The translations under genes and the position numbers were made by a program. The notes under the pieces were generated by a model. It was not told the origin of the DNA. It saw only the letters and a list, made by a program, of their open reading frames with translations, and ran no database searches. Of a stretch of 64,000 nt of DNA, positions 45,883 through 54,245 are shown in pieces; the first letter of the stretch is position 1; each line of letters opens with the position of its first letter. The DNA lies in assembly GCF_900108945.1 (NCBI RefSeq), contig NZ_FNYE01000016.1, forward strand, positions 1 through 64,000. The letters are read 5' to 3'. This DNA is from Paraburkholderia diazotrophica (GTDB lineage: Bacteria > Pseudomonadota > Gammaproteobacteria > Burkholderiales > Burkholderiaceae).

Positions 45883-46458
45883 TCAGTTGCCGCGAATCAG
45901 TGTGCTGTTCGCGCGCTTGTATCTGAGGTTGGTCAGGATCGCATCCGCCTTGCCCGTTGGCATCTTGCTCGAGCAGAAGTAGTCCTGATAGAGCGACGCG
46001 TGGTACGCGTTCAGATCGCCGTTTTCGATACGCGTCCAGTCGTTTTCGACCGTGCGGTCCCAGCCGTCGTGGTCTGCGTTGAGGCCCGCGTACAGCTTCC
46101 ATGAGTAGTCCTGGCAGCGGATACCCTCGTAGTTGACGTTGCGCGCGCCGCTCGGGCTCGTGATCACCACCGTGTAGCGAACGACGCCGTCGTTATCGAC
46201 GGTCAGCGATTTGGCATCGAGCGCGAACTGGAGCGTCGTGTTCTGCGAAACGGTGAACGGCAGCAGATTGCCGGGCTGCGGCATGGGCGGGAGCGTATCG
46301 ACCTTCTTTTCGGTCCAGGTCGAAGGCCGGTCGAGCAGGTACTGAAAGTCGCTCTTCGGTCCGTCGGACGCGTTGGAGTTGGAACTCTTGGTGCTCGAAC
46401 AGCCAGCCAGAAGAACGCCAGTGGCGACGCACGCCACGGCGAAAGCAGATACTTTCAA
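45883..46458 (-). CDS. CNP1-like lipoprotein
   Basis: A 191-residue putative lipoprotein of the CNP1-like family (named after a cryptic neisserial protein). I place the start at a TTG (46458) because GAGG lies 8 nt upstream and the first residues (Met)KVSAFAVACVATGVLLAGC form a lipoprotein signal with lipobox LLAGC. In-frame ATG codons farther upstream would put about 50 unrelated residues before the signal. The mature part has DFQYLLDRPSTWTEKKVDTLP, NYEGIRCQDYSWKLYAG and an aromatic-rich central region. Function is unknown. It is divergent from proS and downstream of rppH. Confidence 0.8.
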   Translation of the reverse strand: MKVSAFAVACVATGVLLAGCSSTKSSNSNASDGPKSDFQYLLDRPSTWTEKKVDTLPPMPQPGNLLPFTVSQNTTLQFALDAKSLTVDNDGVVRYTVVITSPSGARNVNYEGIRCQDYSWKLYAGLNADHDGWDRTVENDWTRIENGDLNAYHASLYQDYFCSSKMPTGKADAILTNLRYKRANSTLIRGN

Positions 46459-46546
46459 TATGGTTTCCTCGAAACGCCGGCGCAGCGTGTCGTACCCCAC
46501 AACGGCACGCTGCGTCGGCAGATGCGGCATGGATAGCCGCACAGAG

Positions 46547-47242
46547 TCAGTCGCGCAGCCCCGGCACCGGAACGACCGGGTCTTCCGACGACGAACAGTC
46601 CGACCCGATTGTCGCACGCAGCGACGTTTCGACGACGATCGTCGTCGTGACCGTGGTCACGGATGACGCGGACGCCATCGACGCTCCGGGAGGCGTATTC
46701 ACCGACGAGGCCATCCGTGGATAGCGTTGGCCGTGATGATGTCCGCCGGGCCGTTCCGTGCGCGGCTGAGGCCGCCGCAGGAAGCGGGACAACTCTGTTA
46801 ACGCCAGCTGATACACATCCCGCTTGAACTCGATCACACAGTCGAGCGGCACCCAGTACTCGTTCCAGCGCCAGGCATCGAACTCCGGGTGATCGGTCGC
46901 GCGCAAACAGATGTCGCAATCGCGTCCAATCATCCGGAGCAGGAACCAGATCTGCTTCTGGCCGCGGTAGTGACCGCGAACCTCGCGCTTGATGAACTTG
47001 TCCGGCACCTCGTAACGCAACCAGTCGCGCGTGCGACCGATAACCTTGACGTGCTCCGGAAGCAGGCCGGTTTCTTCGTGTAACTCCCGATACATCGCTT
47101 GCACGGGGGTTTCACCGTATTTGATGCCCCCTTGCGGAAACTGCCAGGAATGTTCACGGAGCCGTTTGCCCCAAAACACCTCGTTGCGAGCGTTCAAGAG
47201 GATGATGCCGACGTTCGGGCGAAAGCCTTCACGATCCAGCAT
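46547..47242 (-). CDS. rppH: RNA pyrophosphohydrolase RppH (NudH)
   Basis: Nudix enzyme that removes pyrophosphate from mRNA 5' ends and starts decay. The N terminus MLDREGFRPNVGIILLNARNEVFWGKR is diagnostic. The Nudix box from GGIKYGETPVQAMYRELHEE to TGL is at about residues 38-60, and DWLRYEVPDKFIKREVRGHYRGQKQIWFLL follows. The ATG at 47242 follows GGTGG; the frame is open far upstream, antisense to proS, with no homology. At 231 residues it is longer than the E. coli enzyme (about 176); the last 55 or so are a Thr/Val/Ser-rich low-complexity tail. The pairing with proS on the opposite strand is conserved in Burkholderiales. Confidence 0.95.
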   Translation of the reverse strand: MLDREGFRPNVGIILLNARNEVFWGKRLREHSWQFPQGGIKYGETPVQAMYRELHEETGLLPEHVKVIGRTRDWLRYEVPDKFIKREVRGHYRGQKQIWFLLRMIGRDCDICLRATDHPEFDAWRWNEYWVPLDCVIEFKRDVYQLALTELSRFLRRPQPRTERPGGHHHGQRYPRMASSVNTPPGASMASASSVTTVTTTIVVETSLRATIGSDCSSSEDPVVPVPGLRD

Positions 47243-47509
47243 ACAACCACCTTCGAATCCTTTAAAATTGCTTTGATTATAAACAGATAACGGGTCCGAC
47301 GCACCGCTTCGCACCAGATCGGCGCGATTGGACGTAACAGGCCGCGCCCGCTGCCGCGAGAGCCGCTTCCCAGCGCCGTCGGGCAAAAGCCGGCGCATGC
47401 GACAATTGCTATTCGGCGTGTGTTGGTGTGGCCCGCGCTCAGGCGCGCGAACCCATCGTCTTACCTCTTCGGGCGGCCCTTTTGGTCCGCCGCTTTTGGA
47501 AAATTCTGA

Positions 47510-49258
47510 ATGAAAGCCTCCCGTTTCTTTATCGGCACCCTGAAGGAAGCGCCTTCTGACGCGGAAATCGTCAGTCACAAGCTCATGGTTCGCGCAGGGA
47601 TGATCCGTCGCGTCGCTGGCGGCATTTACAACTACCTGCCAATCGGTCTGCGTTCGATCCGCAAGGTGGAAGCGATCGTGCGCGAAGAAATGAATCGGGC
47701 AGGCGCGCTCGAACTGCTGATGCCGGCCGTGCAGCCGGCGGAGCTGTGGCAGGAATCCGGCCGCTGGGAAAAATACGGCCCCGAACTGCTGCGCTTCAAG
47801 GACCGCAAGGAGAGCGACTTCGTGATGGGACCGACGCACGAAGAGGTGGTCACGGATATCGCGCGCAACCAGATCAAGAGCTACCGGCAGATGCCCGTGA
47901 ACTTCTATCAGATCCAGACGAAGTTCCGCGACGAGATCCGCCCGCGCTTCGGCGTGATGCGCGGCCGCGAGTTCATCATGAAGGACGCGTACTCGTTCGA
48001 TAAGGACCTCGACGGCCTGAAAGAGACGTATCGCAAGATGTACGAAGCGTACGTGCGCATCTTCACGCGCCTCGGACTCGATTTCCGCGCGGTCGCGGCG
48101 GACAACGGTTCGATCGGCGGCAGCGGTTCGCACGAGTTCCACGTGATCGCGGAGACGGGCGAAGACGACATCGCGTATTGCCCGACCTCGGACTTCGCTG
48201 CGAACGTCGAAGCGGCCGAAGCGTTGCCGCTGATCGCCGAACGCGCAGCGCCGAAGGAAGAGCTGAAGAAGACGCCGACCCCGGGCAAGGCAAAGTGCGA
48301 AGCCGTGGCCGAGTACCTGGACATTCCGCTCGAACGCACGATCAAGTCGATCGTTCTCGCTACCGACAACAAGACGGAAAACGAAGGCGCCGAGCCGAAC
48401 ATCTGGCTGCTGATGCTGCGCGGCGATCACGATCTGAACGAGATTAAGACGAACAAGCTGCCGGGTCTCGCCGAGTATCGCTTTGCGACGGAAGAGGAAA
48501 TCGTCGAATGGTTCGGCACGCCGCCGGGTTACCTCGGGCCGCTCAACACGAAGAAGCCGGTCAAGGTGATCGCGGACCGCACGGTCGCGAACATGAGCGA
48601 TTTCGTCGTCGGCACGAACGAAGTGGATTTCCACACGACGGGCGTCAACTGGGGCCGCGATCTGCCGGAGCCTGTCGTCGCGGATATCCGCAACGTGAAG
48701 AAGGGCGACCCGTCGCCGGATGGCCAGGGCGTCATCGAGATCTGCCGCGGCATCGAGGTCGGACACGTGTTCCAGCTCGGCACCAAGTATTCGGATGCGA
48801 TGAACGCGAAGTATCTGGACGAGTCGGGCAAGCCGCAATCGATGCAGATGGGTTGCTACGGCATCGGCATCACGCGTATTCTCGGCGCCGCGATCGAACA
48901 GAACTTCGACGACAAGGGCATCATCTGGCCGGAATCGATCGCGCCGTTCGAAGTCGTGCTGTGTCCGATGGGCTATGACCGCAGCGACGCCGTGCGCGAA
49001 CACGCCGACAAGCTGTACGCGGAACTCGTCGCAGCCGGCATCGACGTGATCCTCGACGATCGCGGCGAGCGTCCGGGTGTGATGTTCGCGGACTGGGAAC
49101 TGATCGGCGTGCCGCATCGTCTCGTGATCGGCGACCGTGGCCTGAAGGACGGCAAGATCGAGTACCAGGGTCGCCGCGATGTCGAAGCCACGCTGCTGCC
49201 CGTCGATGGCGCAGCGCAGTTCGTGAGCGAGAAGATCAAAGCCGCACTCGCGCACTGA
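47510..49258 (+). CDS. proS: Prolyl-tRNA synthetase (bacterial type with editing domain)
   Basis: Charges tRNA-Pro. The 582-residue class II synthetase starts MKASRFFIGTLKEAPSDAEI. It has motif 1 around RKVEAIVREEMNRAGALELLMP, motif 2 FRDEIRPRFGVMRGREFIMKDAYSF and motif 3 GCYGIGITRILGAAIEQ. The inserted YbaK-like editing domain lies at about residues 225-400 (KCEAVAEYLDIPLERTIKSIV), which removes mischarged Ala. The C-terminal anticodon-binding domain follows (EVVLCPMGYDRSDAVREHADKLY). It is divergent from rppH, and marC follows 12 nt later. Confidence 0.97.
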   Translation: MKASRFFIGTLKEAPSDAEIVSHKLMVRAGMIRRVAGGIYNYLPIGLRSIRKVEAIVREEMNRAGALELLMPAVQPAELWQESGRWEKYGPELLRFKDRKESDFVMGPTHEEVVTDIARNQIKSYRQMPVNFYQIQTKFRDEIRPRFGVMRGREFIMKDAYSFDKDLDGLKETYRKMYEAYVRIFTRLGLDFRAVAADNGSIGGSGSHEFHVIAETGEDDIAYCPTSDFAANVEAAEALPLIAERAAPKEELKKTPTPGKAKCEAVAEYLDIPLERTIKSIVLATDNKTENEGAEPNIWLLMLRGDHDLNEIKTNKLPGLAEYRFATEEEIVEWFGTPPGYLGPLNTKKPVKVIADRTVANMSDFVVGTNEVDFHTTGVNWGRDLPEPVVADIRNVKKGDPSPDGQGVIEICRGIEVGHVFQLGTKYSDAMNAKYLDESGKPQSMQMGCYGIGITRILGAAIEQNFDDKGIIWPESIAPFEVVLCPMGYDRSDAVREHADKLYAELVAAGIDVILDDRGERPGVMFADWELIGVPHRLVIGDRGLKDGKIEYQGRRDVEATLLPVDGAAQFVSEKIKAALAH

Positions 49259-49270
49259 CGGGAGCGGACA

Positions 49271-49870
49271 GTGGAGTACAACTTCCTGTCTGCCACCGTT
49301 CTGCTCATTCTCATCACTGATCCACTCGGCAACATCCCGCTCTTCATCAACTGCTTGCGGGGTGTTGCGCCTCACCGGCGCATCCGCGTGATTCTGCGCG
49401 AAGTCGCGATTGCGTTCGTGATCCTGCTGGTCTTCATGCTCGTCGGCGACCGCTTTCTGCGGATGATGAGCCTGACCGATCTGTCGTTGCGTATCGGCGG
49501 CGGGATCGTGCTGTTCCTGATCGCGCTGCGGATGATCTTCCCGCATCCCGATGGCCCGTTCGGCGCCGATTCGCGCGCCGCCGAGCCGCTGATCGTGCCG
49601 CTCGCGATTCCGGCGCTCGCAGGTCCGTCGGCACTCGCGACAGTGATGCTGCTGACGTCTCAGGCGCCGAGCAAGATGGCCGAATGGGTGGCGGCGCTGA
49701 CGGTGACGATGATCGTCTGCGCAATCGTGCTGGTGCTGGCCGAACGTATCCAGCAGTGGCTCGGTGAGCGCACGGTGACGGCGTTCGAGCGGTTGATGGG
49801 TCTCGTGCTGGTCGCGATTTCAGTCGAAATGATGCTGGGCGGCATTCGCTCCTTCGTGCATCAGCTTTGA
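49271..49870 (+). CDS. MarC family integral membrane protein
   Basis: A 199-residue inner-membrane protein with about six hydrophobic segments. It starts at GTG 49271 (MEYNFLSATVLLILITDPLGNIPLF), where TDPLGNIPLF is the MarC/YhgN signature. ALRMIFP, EPLIVPLAIPALAGPSALATVMLL and the C-terminal AFERLMGLVLVAISVEMMLGGI are the other conserved blocks. The cellular role is unknown; E. coli MarC is not required for antibiotic resistance despite its name. It is 12 nt after proS, so probably in the same transcript. Confidence 0.9.
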   Translation: MEYNFLSATVLLILITDPLGNIPLFINCLRGVAPHRRIRVILREVAIAFVILLVFMLVGDRFLRMMSLTDLSLRIGGGIVLFLIALRMIFPHPDGPFGADSRAAEPLIVPLAIPALAGPSALATVMLLTSQAPSKMAEWVAALTVTMIVCAIVLVLAERIQQWLGERTVTAFERLMGLVLVAISVEMMLGGIRSFVHQL

Positions 49871-49891
49871 AGCCGAATCAATGAAGCAATA

Positions 49892-49920
49892 AAAAAGGCG
49901 ACCCACGAGGTCGCCTTTTT
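49892..49920. terminator. Bidirectional rho-independent terminator after marC
   Basis: AAGGCGACC (49895-49903) and GGTCGCCTT (49909-49917) pair around a 5-nt loop with T and A runs on the two sides. It serves marC (+) and the convergent phosphoribosyltransferase gene (-). Confidence 0.9.
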
Positions 49921-49949
49921 GTTTGGGCATCAGCATCAGCGGAAACGCG

Positions 49950-50501
49950 TTACGCGCCTTCCGTCAATGCGCGAATAGTGGGCAGGTTGCGCCAGTATCC
50001 CTTCGCATCCATTCCGCAACCGAACACATAACGGTCCGGCACTTCGAAGCCGCAAAAATCCGGGCGCAGCGGCTTCGCCTTCGGGATGATCTTCTCGCAC
50101 AGCACCGCGCTCATGAAGCGCTTCGCGCCCATCGCCATGATGCGGTCGCGGATCGCGGCCATCGTTTCGCCTTCGTCGAGGATGTCGTCGAGCACCAGCA
50201 CGACGCGGTCCTTCACCGACTCGGCGGGCGCAACGCGCCATTGCATTTCCGCGCTGCCCTTGATCGCGTTGCGATAGCGGGTGAGGTGGATGTAGTCGAA
50301 CTCGAGCGGAAAATCCAGGTGCGGCAGCAACATGCCCGTGAACACCGCCGCGCCACCCATCACCGACAGCACGAGAGGAAAGTCTTCGGCCATTTCGACG
50401 CGGATGGCGTCCGCCATGCGGCCGATGGAGGCGTTGACGTCGCTGGCCGAAACGATTTCTTCGGAGTGGCTGAAAATGTGGAGAGCTTCTTCGCGATTCA
50501 T
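49950..50501 (-). CDS. Hypoxanthine-guanine phosphoribosyltransferase
   Basis: Purine salvage enzyme transferring phosphoribosyl from PRPP to a 6-oxopurine. The 183-residue protein starts MNREEALHIFSHSEEIVSA at 50501; upstream in-frame codons to 50594 carry no homology. The PRPP-binding motif VVLVLDDILDEGETMAAI lies at about residues 98-115, preceded by VLSVMGGAAVFTGMLLPHLDFPLEFDYIHLTRYRN and followed by PDFCGFEVPDRYVFGCGMD. This form is typical of beta- and gamma-proteobacteria, where it is annotated Hpt or Hpt-like. The base preference cannot be told from sequence. Confidence 0.88.
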   Translation of the reverse strand: MNREEALHIFSHSEEIVSASDVNASIGRMADAIRVEMAEDFPLVLSVMGGAAVFTGMLLPHLDFPLEFDYIHLTRYRNAIKGSAEMQWRVAPAESVKDRVVLVLDDILDEGETMAAIRDRIMAMGAKRFMSAVLCEKIIPKAKPLRPDFCGFEVPDRYVFGCGMDAKGYWRNLPTIRALTEGA

Positions 50502-50652
50502 GACGTCTGGCGGGCGGTAACTGTATACATAGTGTGAGAGACAACGACCCGGTGCGCTACAGCATATACCCGCGCCTTCATTCGGCATACGCACCGGTTC
50601 GGGATGGCCGCCGCGCTCGCGTTCGCCAAGGAGCGCGCGCGGCCGGGAAGGA

Positions 50653-52020
50653 TCAACGCATGCCCGGCATCATGCCCTTCATGCCGCGCATCATCTTCTG
50701 CAGGTTGCCGCCCTTCAGCTTCTTCATCATCGTGCGCATCTGGTCGTACTGGTTCAAGAGACGATTGACTTCCTGCACCTGCACGCCCGCGCCTGCCGCG
50801 ATGCGGCGCTTGCGCGTTGCCTTGATCAGTTCGGGCTTCGCGCGCTCGGCGGGCGTCATCGAGTTGATGATGCCTTCCATGCGGCGCATCTGCTTTTCGG
50901 CCTGGCCCATGTCGGCATTCGACGCGGCCTGCTGGAACTGCGCGGGCAGCTTGTCCATCAGCGACGACAGGCCGCCCATCTTCTTCATCTGCGAAAGCTG
51001 CGCGCGGAAATCGTTCAGATCGAAGTCGCCGCCTTTCTTGACCTTGTCGGCGAGCTTCTGCGCCGCCTGCACGTCGACGCCGCGCTGCGCTTCCTCGACG
51101 AGCGCGAGAATGTCGCCCATGCCGAGAATCCGGTTCGCCATCCGGTCCGGATAGAAAACTTCGAGGCCGTCGAGCTTTTCCGCGACACCGACGAACTTGA
51201 TCGGCTTACCCGTCACGTGACGCACCGACAGCGCCGCGCCGCCGCGCGAATCGCCGTCGAGCTTCGTCAGCACGACGCCCGTGAGCGGCAGCGCGTCGTT
51301 GAACGCCTTCGCGGTGTTCACGGCGTCCTGGCCGAGCATCGCATCGACGACAAAGAGCGTTTCCGCCGGATCGAGCGCCTTATGCAGCGCTGTGATCTCG
51401 TTCATCATCGCTTCGTCGATACCGAGACGGCCGGCCGTGTCGACGAGCAGCACATCGTGATAGTGACGCTTCGCCCAGTCGACAGCGGCGCGCGCGATAT
51501 CGACAGGCTTCTGGTCGGGTTGCGACGGGAAGAAATCGGCGCCGACCTGCTCGGTCACGGTCTTCAGCTGAGCGATAGCGGCGGGGCGATACACGTCGCA
51601 CGACACCGTCAGCACTTTCTTCCTGTATTTCTCGCGTAGAAGTTTGGCGAGCTTGCCGACGGTGGTCGTCTTACCCGCGCCCTGCAGACCCGCCATCAAA
51701 ATGATCGCAGGTGGCGTGACGGCGAGATCCAGCTCGGCGGCCTTGCCTTCGTAGTCGCCGCCGATCACGGCCGTCAGCTCGCGCTGCACGACGCCGACGA
51801 GCGCCTGACCCGGCGACAGGCTGGCGATCACTTCCTCGCCGAGCGCCTTTTCCTTCACCTTCGCGATGAAGTCGCGCACGACGGGCAGCGCCACGTCCGC
51901 TTCGAGGAGCGCGAGGCGCACTTCGCGCAGCATCTCCTGGGTGTTGGCCTCGGTGAGCCGGGCTTCGCCGCGCAGCGTCTTGACGACGCGCGCCATCCGT
52001 TGAGTGAGATTGTCGAGCAT
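50653..52020 (-). CDS. ffh: Signal recognition particle protein Ffh
   Basis: SRP GTPase that binds signal sequences of nascent membrane proteins and, with 4.5S RNA and FtsY, targets them to the membrane. The 455-residue protein has the N domain (MLDNLTQRMARVVKTLRGEARLTE), the G domain with GLQGAGKTTTVGKLAKLL at about residues 105-122, VDTAGRLGIDEAMM and TKLDGDSRGGAALS. The Met-rich M domain from about residue 330 holds QMRRMEGIINSMTPAER. The end KMMRGMKGMMPGMR is usual. Divergent from the YpjD-like gene, as in E. coli. The 4.5S RNA gene is not in the window. Confidence 0.98.
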   Translation of the reverse strand: MLDNLTQRMARVVKTLRGEARLTEANTQEMLREVRLALLEADVALPVVRDFIAKVKEKALGEEVIASLSPGQALVGVVQRELTAVIGGDYEGKAAELDLAVTPPAIILMAGLQGAGKTTTVGKLAKLLREKYRKKVLTVSCDVYRPAAIAQLKTVTEQVGADFFPSQPDQKPVDIARAAVDWAKRHYHDVLLVDTAGRLGIDEAMMNEITALHKALDPAETLFVVDAMLGQDAVNTAKAFNDALPLTGVVLTKLDGDSRGGAALSVRHVTGKPIKFVGVAEKLDGLEVFYPDRMANRILGMGDILALVEEAQRGVDVQAAQKLADKVKKGGDFDLNDFRAQLSQMKKMGGLSSLMDKLPAQFQQAASNADMGQAEKQMRRMEGIINSMTPAERAKPELIKATRKRRIAAGAGVQVQEVNRLLNQYDQMRTMMKKLKGGNLQKMMRGMKGMMPGMR

Positions 52021-52129
52021 GGGGAGCGATGAGCAGTGCGGCCCGTTCCGTCACCGCGCCAGAGCGGCCGGCGCCGCTAGCGCAGCGTCGCAAACGTCAT
52101 GGAGAAGGGGCCTAGTGTAAACTTCCAAT

Positions 52130-53077
52130 ATGGATATTGTACTGTATGCCCTCACTGCGCTCCTGTACGGCGGTCTCGCCGTCGCGGGCTGGCGCGCGCA
52201 CCGTCAGGCGGCCGAGCGGCCCATGCTCGAAAGCGTGTCGCCCGTTTCGTCCGCGGCGCCGTTGCCGGCGGGCGGCGGGCGAGGGCTGTCATCCGAAGCG
52301 TCGGTGGGCATGTCGATGACCACGCGCGTCGTGCTGCTCGTCGCGCTGCTCGCACACGGCGTGCTGCTGCACACGACGATCTTCCCGCACGACGCGATGG
52401 TGTTCGGTTTCGCGTTCGCGCTCTCCGCGATGTTCTGGCTTGGCGCGGGCATCTATTGGATCGAGAGTTTCTTCTTTCCGCTCGACGGTTTGCGCCTGCT
52501 CGTGTTGCCGCTTGCGTGCGTCGCGTCTTTGCTGCCGCTGCTGTTCAGCGGCGTGCACGTGCTGTCGTACGCGGCCGATCCGCTCTTCAAGCTGCACTTC
52601 CTGATCGCGAACGTCGCGTATGGTCTCTTCGTGATCGCGGCGCTGCACGCGGTGCTGATGCTGCTCGTCGAGCGACGGCTGCACGCGATGCGCGGCGGCA
52701 CACTCGCGCGGCAAGGCGCCGCAGCCGCGAACGGCTGGCTGTCGAGCTGGCTCGATACGCTGCCGCCGCTGCTCACGCTGGAGACGCTGCTGTTCCGTCT
52801 GATCGGCGCGGGTTTCGTGCTGCTGACGCTGACGCTGCTCTCCGGCATCCTGTTCAACGAACAGCTCGCCGACCGCGCGTTGCAGCTCGATCACAAGACC
52901 GTATTCGCGATTCTCTCGTGGCTCATGTTCGGCGCGTTGCTGACGGCGCGCAAAGTGTCCGGCTGGCGTGGGCGCGCGGCGTTGCGCTGGGTGCTCGCGT
53001 CGTTCGTCGCGTTGCTGCTCGCATATGTCGGCAGCCGCTTTGTCTTTGAGGTGCTGTTGCACCGTCCTGTGGTCTGA
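52130..53077 (+). CDS. CcsA/YpjD-like inner membrane protein (cytochrome c assembly family)
   Basis: A 315-residue polytopic membrane protein of the cytochrome c assembly (CcsA/ResC-like) family. The first segment is at residues 1-20, followed by a hydrophilic loop with low-complexity SSAAPLPAGGGRG, then about seven more segments. Conserved His residues in LHTTIFPHD, GVHVLSYAADPLFKLHFLIANVAYGLF and LQLDHKTVFAILSWLMF resemble the haem-handling region. In E. coli the homologue YpjD is also next to ffh. Its function is not settled; it has been proposed in haem export or metal homeostasis. No other cytochrome c maturation gene is near. Confidence 0.82.
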   Translation: MDIVLYALTALLYGGLAVAGWRAHRQAAERPMLESVSPVSSAAPLPAGGGRGLSSEASVGMSMTTRVVLLVALLAHGVLLHTTIFPHDAMVFGFAFALSAMFWLGAGIYWIESFFFPLDGLRLLVLPLACVASLLPLLFSGVHVLSYAADPLFKLHFLIANVAYGLFVIAALHAVLMLLVERRLHAMRGGTLARQGAAAANGWLSSWLDTLPPLLTLETLLFRLIGAGFVLLTLTLLSGILFNEQLADRALQLDHKTVFAILSWLMFGALLTARKVSGWRGRAALRWVLASFVALLLAYVGSRFVFEVLLHRPVV

Positions 53078-53082
53078 GTGTC

Positions 53083-53406
53083 ATGCGACAAATTTTTCTG
53101 CTCATCCTGTTGTTCATCGTCGGCCAGTGGCTGGTGAAGGCGCTGCGCCGCGCCGATGCGTCGCGCACGGCGCGCACGGGCGCGGGCGATCACGCGGGTG
53201 CCGATGCGCACGCGGGCGCGCGCAGCCATGGTTACGCGAGCGGCAAGGCCGCGGGCCAGCTCGCCGAGCCGATGATCCGCTGCGTCGAATGCGGCGTGCA
53301 CGCGCCTAAGAGCGATTCCGTCATGGTCGAAGGGCAGACGTTCTGCTCGCACGATCACGCGAAGCGCTACGCCGCCGCGCGTCCTGCGGGCCGCAACGCG
53401 CGATGA
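53083..53406 (+). CDS. PP0621-like small membrane protein
   Basis: A 107-residue protein with one N-terminal membrane segment (residues 1-18, MRQIFLLILLFIVGQWLV). A low-complexity Ala/Gly/His/Asp linker follows, then a C-terminal cysteine-containing block MIRCVECGVHAPKSDSVMVEGQTFCSHDHAKRY. That block fits a zinc site: CVEC, then CSHDH. The family has no known function. It sits 5 nt after the YpjD-like gene and overlaps ampD by 4 bp. Confidence 0.8.
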   Translation: MRQIFLLILLFIVGQWLVKALRRADASRTARTGAGDHAGADAHAGARSHGYASGKAAGQLAEPMIRCVECGVHAPKSDSVMVEGQTFCSHDHAKRYAAARPAGRNAR

Positions 53407-54023
53407 CGGCAGGCACTGCCGCGCGTTTCACCGTCGATGCAAACGGCTGGGTCAACGAAGCGCACAAGCTGCCGTCGCCGAATTTCGAGGCGCGCCCGAA
53501 CGGCGCGCGTCCCACGCTGATCGTCGTTCACAACATCAGCCTGCCGCCGAATGAATTCGGCGGCACGGGCATCACCGATCTCTTCCTCAACAGGCTCGAC
53601 TGCGACGCGCATCCGTACTACGACGCGCATCTGCGCGACGTGCGCGTGTCCGCGCATTTCGTGATCCGTCGCGACGGCAGGCTGGAGCAGTACGTATCGT
53701 GCGACGAGCGCGCGTGGCATGCGGGCGCGTCGAACTTCTTCGGCCGCGAACGCTGCAACGACTTCTCGATCGGCATCGAGCTCGAAGGCAGCGACACGAC
53801 GCCGTTCGAAGCGGCCCAATACGAGACGCTCGCGCCGCTCGTGCGGGCGCTCGCCGCGCACTATGCGATCGACGCGCTCGCCGGTCACGCCGACGTCGCG
53901 CCCGGCCGCAAGACCGATCCCGGTCCGCATTTCGACTGGCCGCGTTTGCAACGCGATACGGCACTCGCCGATCCGTACTTCCCCTATCTGCATCCGTCGT
54001 CGCGCGCGCCGATAACGTCGTAA
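53403..54023 (+). CDS. ampD: 1,6-anhydro-N-acetylmuramyl-L-alanine amidase AmpD
   Basis: Cytoplasmic zinc amidase that removes the peptide from anhydro-muropeptides during wall recycling; its loss induces AmpC beta-lactamase in many bacteria. The 206-residue protein starts MTAGTAARFTVDANGWVNEAHKLPSPNF. Zinc ligands are the His in IVVHNISLPP, the His in LAGHADVAPGRKTDPGPHFDW, and the nearby Asp. VSAHFVIRRDGRLEQYV and RAWHAGASNFFGRERCNDFSIGIELEG are diagnostic. There is no signal peptide, which separates it from AmiD. It overlaps the PP0621-like gene by 4 bp. Confidence 0.95.
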   Translation: MTAGTAARFTVDANGWVNEAHKLPSPNFEARPNGARPTLIVVHNISLPPNEFGGTGITDLFLNRLDCDAHPYYDAHLRDVRVSAHFVIRRDGRLEQYVSCDERAWHAGASNFFGRERCNDFSIGIELEGSDTTPFEAAQYETLAPLVRALAAHYAIDALAGHADVAPGRKTDPGPHFDWPRLQRDTALADPYFPYLHPSSRAPITS

Positions 54024-54143
54024 GCACGTCACTTCGCGTTCGTACGATGCCGCACCGACAGCGCGAGATCGCTGTGTCCCGCCGTCGCCTTCATCCGGCG
54101 CGGGCTACCCAAAAGTCAATACCGTCTGACCAAATAAAACAAT
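54024..54143. other. Intergenic region between ampD and the nrdA promoter
   Basis: No gene or strong terminator is seen in these 120 nt. The right half becomes AT-rich ahead of the nrdA promoter. Confidence 0.5.
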
Positions 54144-54171
54144 TTGCGATAGCCGTTCAGTACACTATACT
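54144..54171 (+). promoter_or_regulatory. Putative nrdA promoter
   Basis: -35 TTGCGA (54144-54149) and -10 TATACT (54166-54171) are 16 bp apart. The -10 lies inside the first NrdR box, the expected layout for repression. Confidence 0.65.
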
Positions 54172-54208
54172 TCGTGCCGTAATGCAGTCGATGCACTATA
54201 TCTTGTGT
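54162..54208 (+). promoter_or_regulatory. Paired NrdR boxes upstream of nrdA
   Basis: Box 1 is ACACTATACTTCGTGC (54162-54177) and box 2 is GCACTATATCTTGTGT (54193-54208). Both fit the NrdR consensus (roughly aCACwATATaTwGtGt). Their starts are 31 bp apart, three helical turns, the spacing known for NrdR operators. NrdR is an ATP-cone, zinc-ribbon repressor that senses ATP/dATP. The nrdR gene is not in the window. Confidence 0.85.
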
Positions 54209-54216
54209 TGATCAGG

Positions 54217-54245
54217 CGGCGCCCCGCTCCAGGAGCATGGCGCCG
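54217..54245 (+). promoter_or_regulatory. Hairpin at the start of the nrdA leader
   Basis: CGGCGCC (54217-54223) pairs with GGCGCCG (54239-54245). Inside it GCTC and GAGC pair around a CAG loop, with a small CC/AT internal loop. It begins 9 nt after NrdR box 2. No U-tract follows. Confidence 0.5.

Noticed and set aside
47243..49546. A roughly 770-codon upstream extension of the rppH frame, opposite proS
   Set aside because: The frame stays open only because it mirrors proS codons; RppH homology starts at 47242 behind a ribosome binding site.
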